64,000 nt of DNA from Clostridia bacterium. Lineage in GTDB: Bacteria; Bacillota; Clostridia; Acetivibrionales; DSM-2933. The notes beneath the pieces were generated by a model. The model made no database searches. It was not told the origin of the DNA and saw nothing but the letters and a program-made list of their open reading frames with translations. The stretch lies in assembly GCA_026416815.1 (NCBI GenBank), contig JAOAEJ010000013.1, forward strand, positions 124,001-188,000, in the 5' to 3' direction. Made by a program: the position numbers and the translations under genes. Positions 21,101 to 26,000 of this stretch are shown here, piece by piece (the stretch's first letter is position 1; each line of letters starts with the position of its first letter).

Positions 21101-22988
21101 TGAGGAACTTCAGGCACTTGGTACCTATGGTCTGCTTTATCTGGCTCAAGCACTGTCAAAAAAAGCGACTGCAATAAAACTATGGGTAGTAACCCAAAAT
21201 GCCCAACCAGTAGGAGGCTACTTTCAGCATTTAAACATAGTGCAAGCGCCGCTAAAAGGCATATGCCAGGTCATGAACTATGAGCTTCCTTCAGTAAATT
21301 GTTGTTGTTTGGACATCGAATCATCCAATAATGAAAGTTCAAAAAAGGTAGTGGAAGAAATACTGGCTATGCCTTGCGAAAGTATTGTAGGGTGGAGGCA
21401 GAATACCCGTTATGTAGCCAGAATTTCAAGGTATGTGGATTGCGGAGAAGAAGAAGGTACCATTCCTATTTATGGTGCAAAATGCTATATCATAACCGGC
21501 GGACTAGGTGATTTGGGGCTGAAAACTGCCGGTTGGATTGCCCAACGTGGCGCAAAGCATATAATACTCATATCACGCAGCAATCCATCCCCGGAAGCTA
21601 TGGAAGTCATAAAACTTATAGAATCCGGCGGTGCAAGAGTAGAATCCCTCCAGGCCGACGTATCGGATGAAAGTGCCTTATCAAAAGTGTTTGAAAAGAT
21701 TGATACACATTCTATGGAGCTTGGAGGGGTAATCCATTGTGCAGGAATAGTGGATGATGCCTTCTTGGTACAGCAAACTGCCGATAGGTTCAAGAGGGTT
21801 ATGGCACCTAAGGCTAAAGGGCTTATAAACTTACATAGGCTTACTTTAAACAGAAAACTGGATTTCTTTGTATGCTATGCTTCTGCTGCCTCCATTATCG
21901 GTTCACCCGGGCAAGGAAGTTATGCTGCTGCAAACTCGGTTATGGATGCCTTGATGCATCAACGGAGGTATTTAGGCCTTCCGGGAATAAGTATTGATTG
22001 GGGTCCGTGGGAAGAAGCAGGAATGGCTGCCAGGTTGAAGGACTATACCAAGCAAAGGTATATGAGTATGGGGATTATAGGAATTTCACCCGATGAAGGA
22101 ATGGACGTTTTTGGGAGAATCCTTAAACAATCAGAGGCACAGGTAGGTGTAATAGGAATTGATTGGACAAAATTCTTGAAGCAAGTACCTGGACATTTAC
22201 AAAAAGGCTTCTTCGCTAATATGGCGGAGTTAAATATAGAGTCTCAAAAGATAGAAAAACAGGAGACCGGAGAGAGTACAGTTGAGGGGAAACTATCCAA
22301 TCAGGATATTGATGTGATGGCCAAGTCGGTTATTTGCAATATACTTGGCTTTGAAGACTCTCAAATAGATACGGCACAGCCTCTTATAAACCTTGGGCTT
22401 GATTCCATTATGGCATTGGAGATAAGTAATCAAATCATGAAGAAAACAGGGGTAGAAGTGCCTGTAGTTAGATTCCTTGAGGGAATCACAGCAGACCAGC
22501 TAATAGAACTTGTGCAATCAGGTTTAGCTAATTCCGTAGGTGGGCAACTTGGAATAGTTAGTCCAAAAGCTGAAGAGGCCAGAGAGTATCATGAGGAACT
22601 ATCAGCAGAAAAAGCAGGTGAGCTTATAAACAGCTTGGGTGAGTTATCTGAAGATAAAATAGATCATATTTTATCCTTACTGACACAAGATGCTTCAATT
22701 AATTCAGTAGAGAATTACAAACCGGAACATTCTTCTACAGAAAAGGAGATAGAATTAACAGGTAATTCATTTGAACATGAAATGGAACAGAAAATTGCCC
22801 AAAGTGTATTAGAGCAACTGGATTCAATATCCGAAGCGGATATTGACAAACTTTTACCGACTTTGATGGATGATGAAAGCCTAATGAATATTTTATTGAA
22901 TGAAAATGGAGAACTGTTGCAAGGACAAGCAATATACCCAATATTGGAGGCAGATAATTCTGAAAATAAACAGAATACACCTCATTAA
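162..22988 (+). CDS. Trans-AT type polyketide synthase, four modules, 7608 aa
   Basis: Giant modular PKS elongating a thioester-bound chain. Start is ATG 162, with GGAGG at 151-155 and 6 nt spacing; the TTG at 156 touches that site and is rejected. Domain order: KS1-DH1-KR1-cMT1-ACP1, KS2-(ACP-like insert)-DH2-KR2-cMT2-ACP2, KS3-DH3-KR3-cMT3-ACP3, KS4-DH4-KR4-ACP4. All KS have Cys-His-His (C236, C2167, C4194, C6120). No acyltransferase GHSxG motif is visible. Each KS is followed instead by a short linker ending in a Y-P-F-A/N-R/K motif, as in trans-AT systems, so malonyl units must come from a separate AT that is not in the window. All KRs have Tyr-Lys and an Asp in the LKD/LRD/VDD position, which usually goes with B-type reduction. 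ACP serines are S1901, S3919, S5854 and S7415. The C-terminal 150 residues carry two LS/IS-E-x-x-I-D-x-x-L motifs like those at protein junctions. Predicted output is a polyene with three alpha-methyl branches. Confidence 0.95.
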   Translation: MGSNKFQRSMQFSEYDESVNRYDEFIEAEDIFIKDKSSQLSDDGEIKEESTDKYAAKEDKKPTGWKDIAIIGVSGRFPGANNVKEFWSNLAVGVSSIKPVPIERWDISEFYDADVMNKEKTYLNMGGFIDNSDKFDSLFFNISGKEAELSDPQQRLFLEESWHALEDAGYTGEVLSEAKCGVFVGVKEGDYQICLSEVGAAHEAQAFWGNDTSIVPARLSYFLNLRGPSIAVNTACSSSLTAIHMACESICIGKCDMAVAGGVFVSHTPGGYIIASNASMLSHDGKCKAFDDRADGFVPGEAVGAIVLKPLDKALADGDYIYAVIKGSGINQDGRTNGITAPSRRAQSELEQEVYEKAGVSPETIGYVETHGTGTKLGDPIEFEALTDSFKKYTAKTEFCAIGSVKTNIGHAAAAAGVASMIKVIMALGNKKIPPSLNFEKPNTFIKFDGSPFFVNTGLIDWNHQEGQPRRAAVSSFGFSGTNVHILLEEFKMDDHIGEEISLPCYCIPLSAKTREALQKKAIDLIKWLEEEGEKYPMCRIAYMLQAGREHYSYRIAFMAEDGNSLLQQLKGFDVGAINECAVENAVGEADTPTSVYTPDIRQGMKAEDYKKEIFNVIMRYSEGENVNWDILYYGSTPLKVPMPLYPFARQTFWVPGTILPERKSVNALHPLIDSVLPRLLDHEVVYSKMLSHKDTIVSHHQVKSRLLLPGVAYLEMANAAAKLLDKDMNIQLKRVVWLTPVVVEKNLDKQLNISLRKKDNYYEFEVTGGNGEVLHSKGEVHPVVTDSIQQYVPVEEIKANLDTEIDKDELYNRFQRLGLDYGEYLKSVSHIWSNGREVLAALELTQSFVEELNEYTYHPAIMDGSIQAVIGLVKGDEMDASGPRLPFSVDNVTLLNPLKSTGYVYIKPVDEEHFNLVILDASGLVCVKMENLTLRRYKNRDEAYLFKPEWVEESLPSTYSPSMECKKVVIVYSRDGAKLKELIQTQHAEAEVYEILLDDGKGALSPTCREISYCVQDSFHNCEEFFRGTDTIYFLGGIQSRIPEIDDIEFLKQSQEVGVLSLYRLVKALNMWGARNESLKFKIVTNNAFGLYQSDMCNPYAGSIQGFALSMAKEYSHWEVSCLDIDISELDHPAFPELRDGWIRQVINEPGYESGKNVLLRKRKRYVRCFAPVELPEAETLPFRNNGVYLILGGAGGIGLELALYLAETVKARLILIGRSALKPEQESKINRIRSFGGEAVYLQADGTDYDSMLRVVATAKEKFGHINGAFHSAIVLKDKTLANMDEDTFRAALAPKVDASVVLYKVLQNEHMDFLVYFSSIQSFTGNAGQANYAAGCTFKDAYADVLGKKAPFKVRTINWGYWGTVGIVSSEQHYKRFTSQGAISITPQEGFNALSRIISAPVGQIMPFKARKDILDLMGVNWNNKIEFQKLKTHSCIGTVLGKLAINDTNASGTGMEEAFKELEGYGRSLLLGYFRNSGFLLHVNEQYSISQMREGMGIIPEYYRLFNALIEILKDAGWIRVDGQTITTLYPLENVPIANQAEKDRLSALYPDMEAHLNLLWVCINAFGDVLSGKVNHMEIMFPAGSTALVEKIYKGDQMSDYFNSLTAKMIKSCVEEHYKNDPKAEVKIVEVGAGTGGTSAFVLKALNEVKDKVKIQYFYTDISNGFTRYAEKSFGLQYPFIEFKLLNIEEDPTSQGFMAGSIDIAFASNVLHATKSIPNTLNQIKKLLKVNGLLIINEATQKQDFGTLTFGLTGGWWLFDDEQNRISNSPLLNPRGWINILKNQGFDKTHTFGVPGMESKLSYQSIIVAESNGEIRTLPVSHKVEYVDGKDVLPKFEPITLKKSSPEVGVTSVKVSGESLFERTIDYLKAVFAEVLRVKKGDIETNATFERYGIDSLIVMEITKRLEKDFKKLSATLLFENPTIDKLADYFLKEKHDVIAELFGREVSSATTGNMNVFNTDSLFSAKKAEEVQTTSQASDVFRKADVRQNDDIAIIGISGRYPLADSLEEFWQNLKQGRNCITEIPRERWNCDEYFQPGSSEPGKSYSKWGGFIKDHDKFDTFFFNISPIEAEAMDPQERIFLETAWAAMEDAGYSRHNLDSMDSQVGVFVGVMNGNYESFGGEEWGKDNFTGAHSAYWSVANRVSYFFNLQGPSMAIDTACSSSLTAIHLACESIKRGECKAAIAGGVNLILHPMHYARLTGMKMLSKGGECKSFGDGADGFVDGEGVGAVLLKPLDKAREDGDNIYAVIKGSFINSGGKTSGYTVPSPNAQSRLIEEALKRSGVEPISISYVEAHGTGTALGDPIEITGLKKAFHACTNNPEAAQLLNTQYCAIGSVKSNIGHLESASGIAGLTKLVLMFKYKKLTASINSEVLNPKIDFKDSPFYVIHKPIEWQRPKHIIESVSYEYPRRAGLSSFGAGGANAHVILEEYEDLRSRAENNEEQIIVLSARNQSRLHEYVIRLKEYVDSLLKNEATCCSTEDGVNSQIQEELLKAAAAILEVPGETIDPYEEWETLGLNNFTINELVEQISRMYSISLKPRLIFQLQNINRLADFISGKLKAQPGDSGDKAVYTCSGDITLADIAFTLQTGREPMVERLALVTADLGELSQKLGEHIQGKSDIEGLFQSNIKSKNESLDTVFSEKEGMDLTLSLLQARKLKALAKLWTAGINIEWHRLYSNIPARRISIPTYPFARERYWIKQKGGMTKTVESRLHNLIDRVVPMLADKSITFEKTFYPWDSIVEHHQVNNQKILPGVGYVAMANAAIKQLFPDSDNCVSRVVWLTPVVVHEEPKAVHLTIFKRGEQLEYEVTSQTEGKKTIHSKGVYQKSLADNYGQYLNLDEIKARCTIDSSSEELYSTYSEMGIQYGEHYRTVKQIWGNSDEALSLLELQAAMPEVGENNYIDTGLLDGALQTILALMAFKGNDDETLRIPFSVDKVEFLGPVKKTMYAYVKAAGLESFNLVLTDEKGLACVRFTELSSRVLSTPQTDISYAFKWVPYPLDQGKVYTTGDRSVIIIHSASENSQKLKTVLMEAHKGDKVSCLCLDENFDGMADFINRCSAIDLVYFITGVTDYAEGWDNRDYLEYSQQYGVVALFRLIKLLASHSAAASKLALKVVTSNTQQVLPGEAIYPLFAGLTGMTKSAVKEYPNWDVSCVDISSGCPNEAFELVNEPAHKNGEDIALRNGRRYLRIIEPVKMKVSNHANFRKGGVYMIIGGAGGIGMTLAGYLVEKYKAHIVLVGRRELTDVQQDKISSVKAKGGNVLYIKADITNLDSMKEAVRSVKKELGAINGVFHSAIVLKDSTINTMDENTLREVMAPKVKGSFVLHKALEGEKLDFIVFFSSAQSFMGNAGQSNYAAACTFKDAYAHYMGCVSNYPVKIINWGYWGSVGVVASEDYRRRLAEKGFLSIEPAEGLEALETFLENPLDQVIVLKADASLKKAMQIDMSNSRIFYKETYKSLFNEINRIQVPQIREPEVVEKLKASIEELRRLTQWLLVESLHKADIIHDRKAVYTLAELKERLRIVPKYDRLFGALLDILERGGFSRIKNNEIEFVAITEHDNLSEILARLALKKEEIITRYPAVKAQVNLLWTCMQNFHQILSGETEATEIMFPGSSMELVEGIYKGNEMADELNKLVAQAIRLFVSSCSTHIKEKRPLTILEIGAGTGGTTKLVLETLKELGIEVRYIYTDISQSFILHGKKTFGSLYPFVDFKVVDIEKDVIVQGLEYNSIDLVIAANVLHATQNLRYTLGQVKTLLRANGWLILNEATQLHDPTTLTFGLLDGWWLYKDEGLRIPHSPLLSANMWETLLKEEGFRQTRSILDEGAQNIVIAESNGEVLIKEKVPSAQTDSPSRQVNKKIEETIQRASDVKTKSIKERILDITARALQAEIQHLNEDSPFTDFGVDSILAVEIVNQINNGLGISLRATDLFNYSSIAALSGYVEEHWGSTLLKSEPLAEEAIEYTPGEKKSYAESAYDYVAISAPAESTETYNSEVEYGYHYTHDTSGHTMPSGAEEEGGLDIAVIGMAGEFPEAGDIYQFWDNLCHGRNSVKKVPASRWNLGDMLAQDKEIYAGQLSDIDMFDPLFFNISPREAEWMDPQQRRFLQTAWNALEDAGYSDKELNGKKCGVFVGCGVGDYVKEITEGVPEAYSFIGNSNSILAARISYLLNLKGPSIAIDTACSSALVAVHLACESLLNGTSEIALAGGVSIPSSPQFHLFASSAGLLSPTGQCRAFDKDADGFIPGEAVGAVILKPLKAAIADGDYIYGIIRGSGLNQDGKSNGITSPNGASQTALEREVYDKYRIDPETITFVEAHGTGTKLGDPIEVHSLTDAFRTYTQKKNYCAIGSVKTNIGHTLTAAGIAGLIKLILCTKYKKLVPSLHYKQENPHLKLEDTPFYVNTEYKDWIRMDEKPRRAAISSFGFSGTNAHMVLEEAPDTRKTTVKRPYYSIPLSAKTQEALEQKISGLVNWLTTEGDKFDLGDIAYTLHLGRSHFEKRAVFIVSDKEQLIEKLRRGLSEAIVVNSQDKKTDFNIHESLKLAPVFLKELVELLCTNDEEFKQKLSTLAKIYVGSGDVDWAVLYPKKSFYRVPLPGYPFAREYYWLEKTEGISTAESNKQLCGEESSEEERVNVKSEENEVTVRKTLLADEYILKDHRALGKPVLPGVGYLELIRNGYCSPKGMGALTFRDIYWISPMIVEEDKREIVMAFRGEEYGWDCRVKSFKDGNELVHFKASISQNHEVAQPTYVKVDHIAKNAQFAMPREEIYPFFDELGLNYGPYFQCIDYIWIGNGEALGALSTLTVCQQDLDNYMLHPGLMDSALQVIVGLVAGRKEGNRGLLMPFSVEKVEVFSPLKLRCYSYVKEVSDNCYNVSIIDEESRLCIQMNNVMLRKAKSTPDTMLYTPLWKRTALAYSSVGFESNTDAPVLIVYAEGSTNLKEQLARTCTQTQIHELLLSQDSASGIKPGDIETLEARIREIGDFGTIYYISGVDFALKQLDDIKSLEESQKVGVYSLFNLVKTLHKLNISQKCINFKIITAQAFAILPGEGINPFSASLAGFALSMSKEFPKWKVSCIDIAEPDLSVAEPDLSVAGIISENITGKEIALRGNQRFIRQLIPVYNHSGAGMDTPFRKGGVYLIVGGAGGIGLELAKYLAEKENARIVLVGRSSSLGDSKSREIDKIKAAGGEITYLQGDITDFDSMTQVVIKTKELYGTINGVFHSAIVLRDMGIVRMSEDDFKAAFNPKVYGSAVLYKALKDEKLDFMVFFSSIQSFVGNVGQSNYAAGSTFKDAFALALRSYVNYPVYTINWGYWGSVGIVSDDSYRKRFEEQGVGSIQPVEGMEAVKQVLNRLKPQIMVLKADEKILKLMGINRDYKVEKLPTIIPSYMGSLVEQLNADAGLAENEADSNHSFEALHQLALKLLVSSFRKMGVFNGVNEAYTMNQLRDKLGITDNYYRLLEAVVDILWRNDIVYVKSGTLLMGQALTSYMYDDMELEQERKHLTEKYPEMRPYIDLLWKAVKSYPDVLTGVKGHMEILFPQGSMHLVEAVYKDNRLADYFNQVVADSVELYVNQRMKDNPYGKINVLEIGSGTGGTSKLVLEKLKGFTESITYYYTDISKGFLEHGLREFGKDYKHIKFKLLNIEKNPLEQGFEPGSMDLLLASNVLHATRLIPTTLDNAKKLLKANGIFIINEATKRQDFATLTFGLTGGWWLFEDPDIRIKGSPLLSVESWEKILTETGFKSISVQGPSGDSSFGQNVIISESDGAILIEDKVYQGIYRIDEKNSGIQDKATPGRNSMEVQVDLQGKVEDYIKNVFAKVLKVKKSTLENNVTFEKYGVDSLIVMEINKEFENDFGKLPTTLLFEYMTVEKLAEYFILEHSNRLEQMFKTDDSTAGNINNVQIPKTETSTSCAEFITKPSAAIPIPGIPVREPATEDIAVIGLGGHYPASADLTEFWSNLKEGRNCITEIPSDRWDWHEYFDSDYRNKGKSYSRWGGFIKDADKFDPLFFNISPREAEAMDPQERLFLETAWETFEDAGYTKKKIEDEGNSVGVFVGVMNPDYELIAGEQWGRNNLTGAHSAYWSVANRVSYVLNLHGPSLTVDTACSSSLTAIHLACESIRRDECKVALAGGINLILHPMHYIRLSGMNMLSKDDKLKSFGYGADGFVDGEGVGALLLKPLSKAIADGNQIYGVIKGSFINSGGKTSGFTVPNPNAQAELIYNAIKRSKVDPATISYIEAHGTGTELGDPIEIAGLHKGFSKASDTELPKQYCAIGTVKSNIGHLESAAGIAGVTKVLLMMKYKKLLPSINCERLNEGIQFEKTPFYIQNKLSTWDTGVVNGKNQPRRAGISSFGAGGANAHVIMEEYVSRKNPQELHSTEKAEIVVLSAKSEQQLKTYAAKIITFIEDLKADSPIQPSLDSVGYTLQTGREAMEHRLALVVSSLDELVSALNMYINEQEDSFEVYTGNVDELKKQLDFLNSDDDSMELVRLWMEKGKLAKVAQLWAKGFDIDWESLYDGRVRPSIVSLPTYPFNKKRYWIKTVCKALQQQEIQQKPLHPLLQSQYKLPLLKDIIFESYINTNTEPYLNDHKVSGKHILSGSAYIAMFMQAIKHVRGSAPCLIEDLVFSNPLELKEDTAERIQLCLSLKEGGGYSSKCIRVLEQAQNNTFGDYILQSGAKVRDLDRLEGNKAGVKPDELAAKCTVEAKAEDYYQLLELQQVELGTSYRWLNKILLGKKQAVAWFKIPEGLEVGGSYELHPGLIDSLFQLAAAAIGDESVTSDAYVPYKVESFKYYGAAQGKELWGYVTVRDEDRNNGRFVFDLMLCCDDTKLVEVQGLDARRVNPKDTDGRLSIIKRGLYKVEWKKQEIISNSGFSKFSNESILVFADRNGFGHKVAECLKNTGQSCIVVHKGDQYRKTNSKTVEINPGVPEHYQRIFEEFSCRDIVYTWALDEENPGNELSADCFEELQALGTYGLLYLAQALSKKATAIKLWVVTQNAQPVGGYFQHLNIVQAPLKGICQVMNYELPSVNCCCLDIESSNNESSKKVVEEILAMPCESIVGWRQNTRYVARISRYVDCGEEEGTIPIYGAKCYIITGGLGDLGLKTAGWIAQRGAKHIILISRSNPSPEAMEVIKLIESGGARVESLQADVSDESALSKVFEKIDTHSMELGGVIHCAGIVDDAFLVQQTADRFKRVMAPKAKGLINLHRLTLNRKLDFFVCYASAASIIGSPGQGSYAAANSVMDALMHQRRYLGLPGISIDWGPWEEAGMAARLKDYTKQRYMSMGIIGISPDEGMDVFGRILKQSEAQVGVIGIDWTKFLKQVPGHLQKGFFANMAELNIESQKIEKQETGESTVEGKLSNQDIDVMAKSVICNILGFEDSQIDTAQPLINLGLDSIMALEISNQIMKKTGVEVPVVRFLEGITADQLIELVQSGLANSVGGQLGIVSPKAEEAREYHEELSAEKAGELINSLGELSEDKIDHILSLLTQDASINSVENYKPEHSSTEKEIELTGNSFEHEMEQKIAQSVLEQLDSISEADIDKLLPTLMDDESLMNILLNENGELLQGQAIYPILEADNSENKQNTPH
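360..6000 (+). other. PKS module 1: KS-DH-KR-cMT-ACP
   Basis: Residues about 67-1945. KS1 spans 67-490 with Cys236, His371 and His411. DH1 (about 669-943) has His701 in an H-x3-S-x4-P motif, with Ser replacing the usual Gly, and Asp864 in DxxxQ. KR1 has the Rossmann glycine run near 1188 and catalytic Tyr1335. The C-methyltransferase (about 1460-1820) shows the SAM motif EVGAGTGG at 1635 and the NVLHAT motif. ACP1 carries Ser1901 in GIDSL. The order KR before cMT is the trans-AT arrangement; in cis-AT enzymes the MT normally follows the DH. Predicted product is an alpha-methyl, alpha-beta-unsaturated thioester. Confidence 0.88.
6150..12050 (+). other. PKS module 2: KS-[ACP-like]-DH-KR-cMT-ACP
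   Basis: Residues about 1997-3965. KS2 has Cys2167 and both histidines. A degenerate ACP-like segment is inserted in the post-KS linker (see separate entry). DH2 has His2754 in H-x3-N-x4-P, with Asn for Gly, and Asp2918 in DxxxQ. KR2 has GGAGGIG and the tyrosine in GQSNYAAA. cMT2 has EIGAGTGG near 3673 and NVLHAT. ACP2 has Ser3919 in GVDSI and is of a different sequence type from ACP1 and ACP3. Predicted product is again an alpha-methyl enoyl thioester. Confidence 0.86.
7640..7860 (+). other. Serine-less ACP-like domain nested in the KS2-DH2 linker
   Basis: Residues about 2494-2566 have the helix pattern of a carrier protein: an amphipathic first helix, the turn ending in ETLGLNN, a second helix INELVEQIS, and a final F-Q-L-x-N-I-N-R-L-A-D-F segment. 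The expected Gly-Leu-Asp-Ser attachment site reads Gly2524-Leu-Asn-Asn2527, so there is no serine to carry phosphopantetheine. As I recall, similar non-carrying insertions occur after some trans-AT KS domains. A structural or docking role is an inference. Confidence 0.65.
12259..17880 (+). other. PKS module 3: KS-DH-KR-cMT-ACP
   Basis: Residues about 4033-5907. KS3 has Cys4194 in ACSSAL rather than the ACSSSL of the other three, and lacks their C-G-N-x-x-type insert, so it probably belongs to a different KS clade. DH3 is the only one with a fully canonical H-x3-G-x4-P motif (His4668), with Asp4832 in DxxxQ. KR3 has GGAGGIG and GQSNYAAG. cMT3 has EIGSGTGG near 5600 and NVLHAT. ACP3 has Ser5854 in GVDSL. 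Predicted product is an alpha-methyl enoyl thioester. Confidence 0.88.
15432..15473 (+). repeat. Perfect 21-bp tandem duplication inside the KR3 structural region
   Basis: The 21 bases at 15432-15452 recur exactly at 15453-15473. This duplicates seven residues (A-E-P-D-L-S-V) in frame, in the linker of the non-catalytic KR half. The equivalent segments of KR1 and KR2 have no such repeat. It looks like a recent replication-slippage event with no effect on the frame. Confidence 0.95.
18006..22530 (+). other. PKS module 4: KS-DH-KR-ACP, no methyltransferase
   Basis: Residues about 5949-7456. KS4 has Cys6120. DH4 has His6605 in H-x3-G-x4-S, where the motif's final Pro is Ser, and Asp6778 in DxxxQ. 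KR4 differs from KR1-3: its Rossmann motif is GGLGDLG, its tyrosine sits in GQGSYAAAN (Tyr7254) and its stereo motif is VDD. It therefore resembles common cis-AT type KRs and probably has a separate origin. No SAM motif follows it. ACP4 carries Ser7415 in GLDSI. Predicted product is an unbranched enoyl thioester, or a beta-hydroxy thioester if DH4 is weak. Confidence 0.84.
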
Positions 22989-23075
22989 TAGACGATATTA
23001 AAGCCTCTTGGCTGGAATATGCAAAAAAACTTGCAAAGAAAGTTTAAACTAACTATTTATAAGAGAGGTTATTTT

Positions 23076-26000
23076 ATGGAAAATACAAAGAAAAATATTG
23101 ATCAGCTTACTATTGAAGAGAAAAGGGCTATGATAGAAGAATTGCTCCGAAAAAAGGCAGGACTTATAGATAAAACCTATCCGTTGTCTTATGGGCAAAA
23201 AGCCTTATGGTTTATTAATGAGAGTTCTCCTGAAAGTACAGCTTATAATATAGCTTTTGCTATTAGGATTAATTCAGAAATTAATATAGAACTTTTAAAG
23301 AAAGCACTTCAGACTTTGGTCGATCGACATGAGGTCCTTAGGACTATTTACCCTAAAAAGGACGGGAATCCTGTCCAAATAGTAAAGGGCTACCAGAAAC
23401 TTAATTTTGAGGAATTTAATATTGGCTGGGCTGATGAAATCAAGATAAAGGAACTAACAGCTCAGTTCAATCGAAAACCCTTTGATCTTGAGAACGGCCC
23501 GATAATGAGGACAGCTTTGTTTAAGCTCAATTTAACCGAATCTATACTTGTATTATCAGTTCATCATATAGCCTGCGATTTTTCATCGCTCATGGTTTTA
23601 CAGAAGGAAATGTTTATTACATACTATGGCCTGCAGAATGGGAGAGGGGATACTTTGCCCAAACCTGCGTTTCAGTTCAATGATTTTCGCGAATGGCAGG
23701 ATTCGATAATAAATTCACCGGCTGCGGAGCAGTTGTTGGATTACTGGAAAAGCCAGTTTGAAGGTGATTTGCCCGTCTTGGAACTTGTAACAGACAAACA
23801 GCGTCCGGACATACAGACGTTTAATGGGGGAGTTGTACCTTTTCAGATAAATAGGGAGGTATCGGCTAAATTAAAAAGATTGGCACAGAATAAAGGTGTA
23901 ACTATGTTTACGCTGCTTCTTTCGTCTTTCCAGATATTACTGCACAGATATACAAATCAGAACGAAGCTGTTGTAGGCATTCCCCTATCGGGAAGAAACG
24001 GTAACGGATTTGAATCTGTTGTAGGGTATTTGATAAACATGGCTCCAATACGTGCCCGTTTCACTGATAATCCTACCTTTGACCAATTCCTTAAACAGAT
24101 GAAAGATACTGTCTTAAATGCGATGAAGCACGGTGAATATCCATTCCCTCTATTGGTTGAGAAGCTCCAACCTCAACGTGTTCAGGGACGCTCACCTGTA
24201 TTTCAGGTAACTTTTGAGCTGTTAAAATACCAGCAGATGGTGTCAGAAACCTTTCAAGATGATTTGAAGATCAGCCCTTTTGAAGTACCGCAGCAGGATG
24301 GACAATTTGATATTATGCTTTCTCTTAGTGAGATGCCGGATAAATTTGTCGGAGTTTTTATGTACAATACCGATTTGTTTGAGGCTGCTACTATCGAAAG
24401 GTTGGTTGAGAATTTTCTTGTATTGCTTAATGGAATTATAGACAACCCCGATCAGGGAATTGATGAGCTTCCAATAATCTCGGAGTGGGATAAGGAAAGA
24501 CTGTTAAAAGATTGGAATAACACCGAGAGGGAGTTTGATAAAGATTCCTTTGTTCATCACTTGTTCGAGGAACAAGTAAAAAGAAACCCTAGTGCTTTGG
24601 CAGTTTCATCATATGACGGAAAGATGACCTATGAAGAGCTAAACGATAAAGCAAATAGAGTGGCACATTATTTGAAGTCCTTAGGAATGGGGCTGGATAA
24701 AAAAATCGGGATTTGTCTCAATCCATCTATGGATATGATTGTAGCATTGTTAGGAGTGCTAAAGAGCGGTGCAACATATGTAGCTATTGATCCAGGCTAC
24801 CCTGCGCAACGTATTGAATATATAATCAAGGATGCTGGCATAGAGGTCATACTTACTGCACACAATATTGAAATACCTGAAGGTGCGGGAGAGATTACAA
24901 GGATAGATATTGATGTAAGCCAGCATATTTTGGAGAGTCAGGACAGTCATAATCCAAATACGGTGTTAAGTCCGCAAAATATTGCATATATACTCTATAC
25001 ATCAGGTAGCACAGGCAATCCCAAAGGGGTAGCAATATACCATCTAGGTATGATGAATTATCTGACATGGTGCGCTCAAGAATACATAAAGCCCGAGGAT
25101 AATACCGATAGGCCTGCTAGTTTTGCGTATCTTCCATTGGTTTTTGACGCCTCAATAACAAGCATTTATACTCCTCTGATAACCGGACGCTATTTGTTGA
25201 TTCCTCAAAAACAAGGGCTAGAGATATTTAGCGACCCGGATATACAGAAAGGAGGATTCTCCTTTGTAAAACTGACACCTGCCCATTTAAGTCTGCTAAA
25301 AGAAAGCTTTGATAAGAAAATGCTGAACGGATTTGCAAAAAGACTGATTATCGGTGGAGAAGCATTGCTTCCCGAGCAGCTGGCTTATTTCAAACAGTGC
25401 GATCTGGAGTGGACAATAATTAATGAATATGGGCCTACTGAAACGGTGGTTGGAAGTACTGTATACTGCTTTTCTGTGAAAGATGATGTTCCAAAGAATG
25501 TACCCATCGGAAAGCCGATTATGAATACGAGGATATATATATTAAACTCCCAAAACCAGCCGACACCGGTTGGGGTTGTAGGTGAAATTGCCATAGGAGG
25601 TATCGGCGTATCCAAGGGCTATGTTAATAGAGAGGATTTAACCAGGGAAAAGTTCATTCCTGACCCATTCAGTCCAGGGGATAATAACTATGTCTATAAG
25701 ACTGGTGATTTAGGAAGATGGCTTCCTGACGGGAACCTTGAGTATTTTGGACGCATGGATTATCAGGTTAAAATCAGAGGTTACAGGATAGAACTGGGAG
25801 AGATTGAAGCTGTACTGGCAGGAAGCTTCGGTGTAAAGAATGCAGCAGTTGTCATTCAAGAAACGAAAACCGGGGATAAACAGTTGGTGGGCTACTATGT
25901 GTCTGAAATAAACCAGACTTCTGACGAACAGGAGATTATATCATGTTTAAAAAGTAGATTGCCGGACTATATGGTACCTACCATGCTGGTGAAACTGGAT

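Noticed and set aside
162..22988. Search for an integrated acyltransferase or enoyl reductase in the PKS
   Set aside because: No GHSxG malonyltransferase motif and no ER nucleotide motif seen in any of the four modules; AT activity must come in trans.
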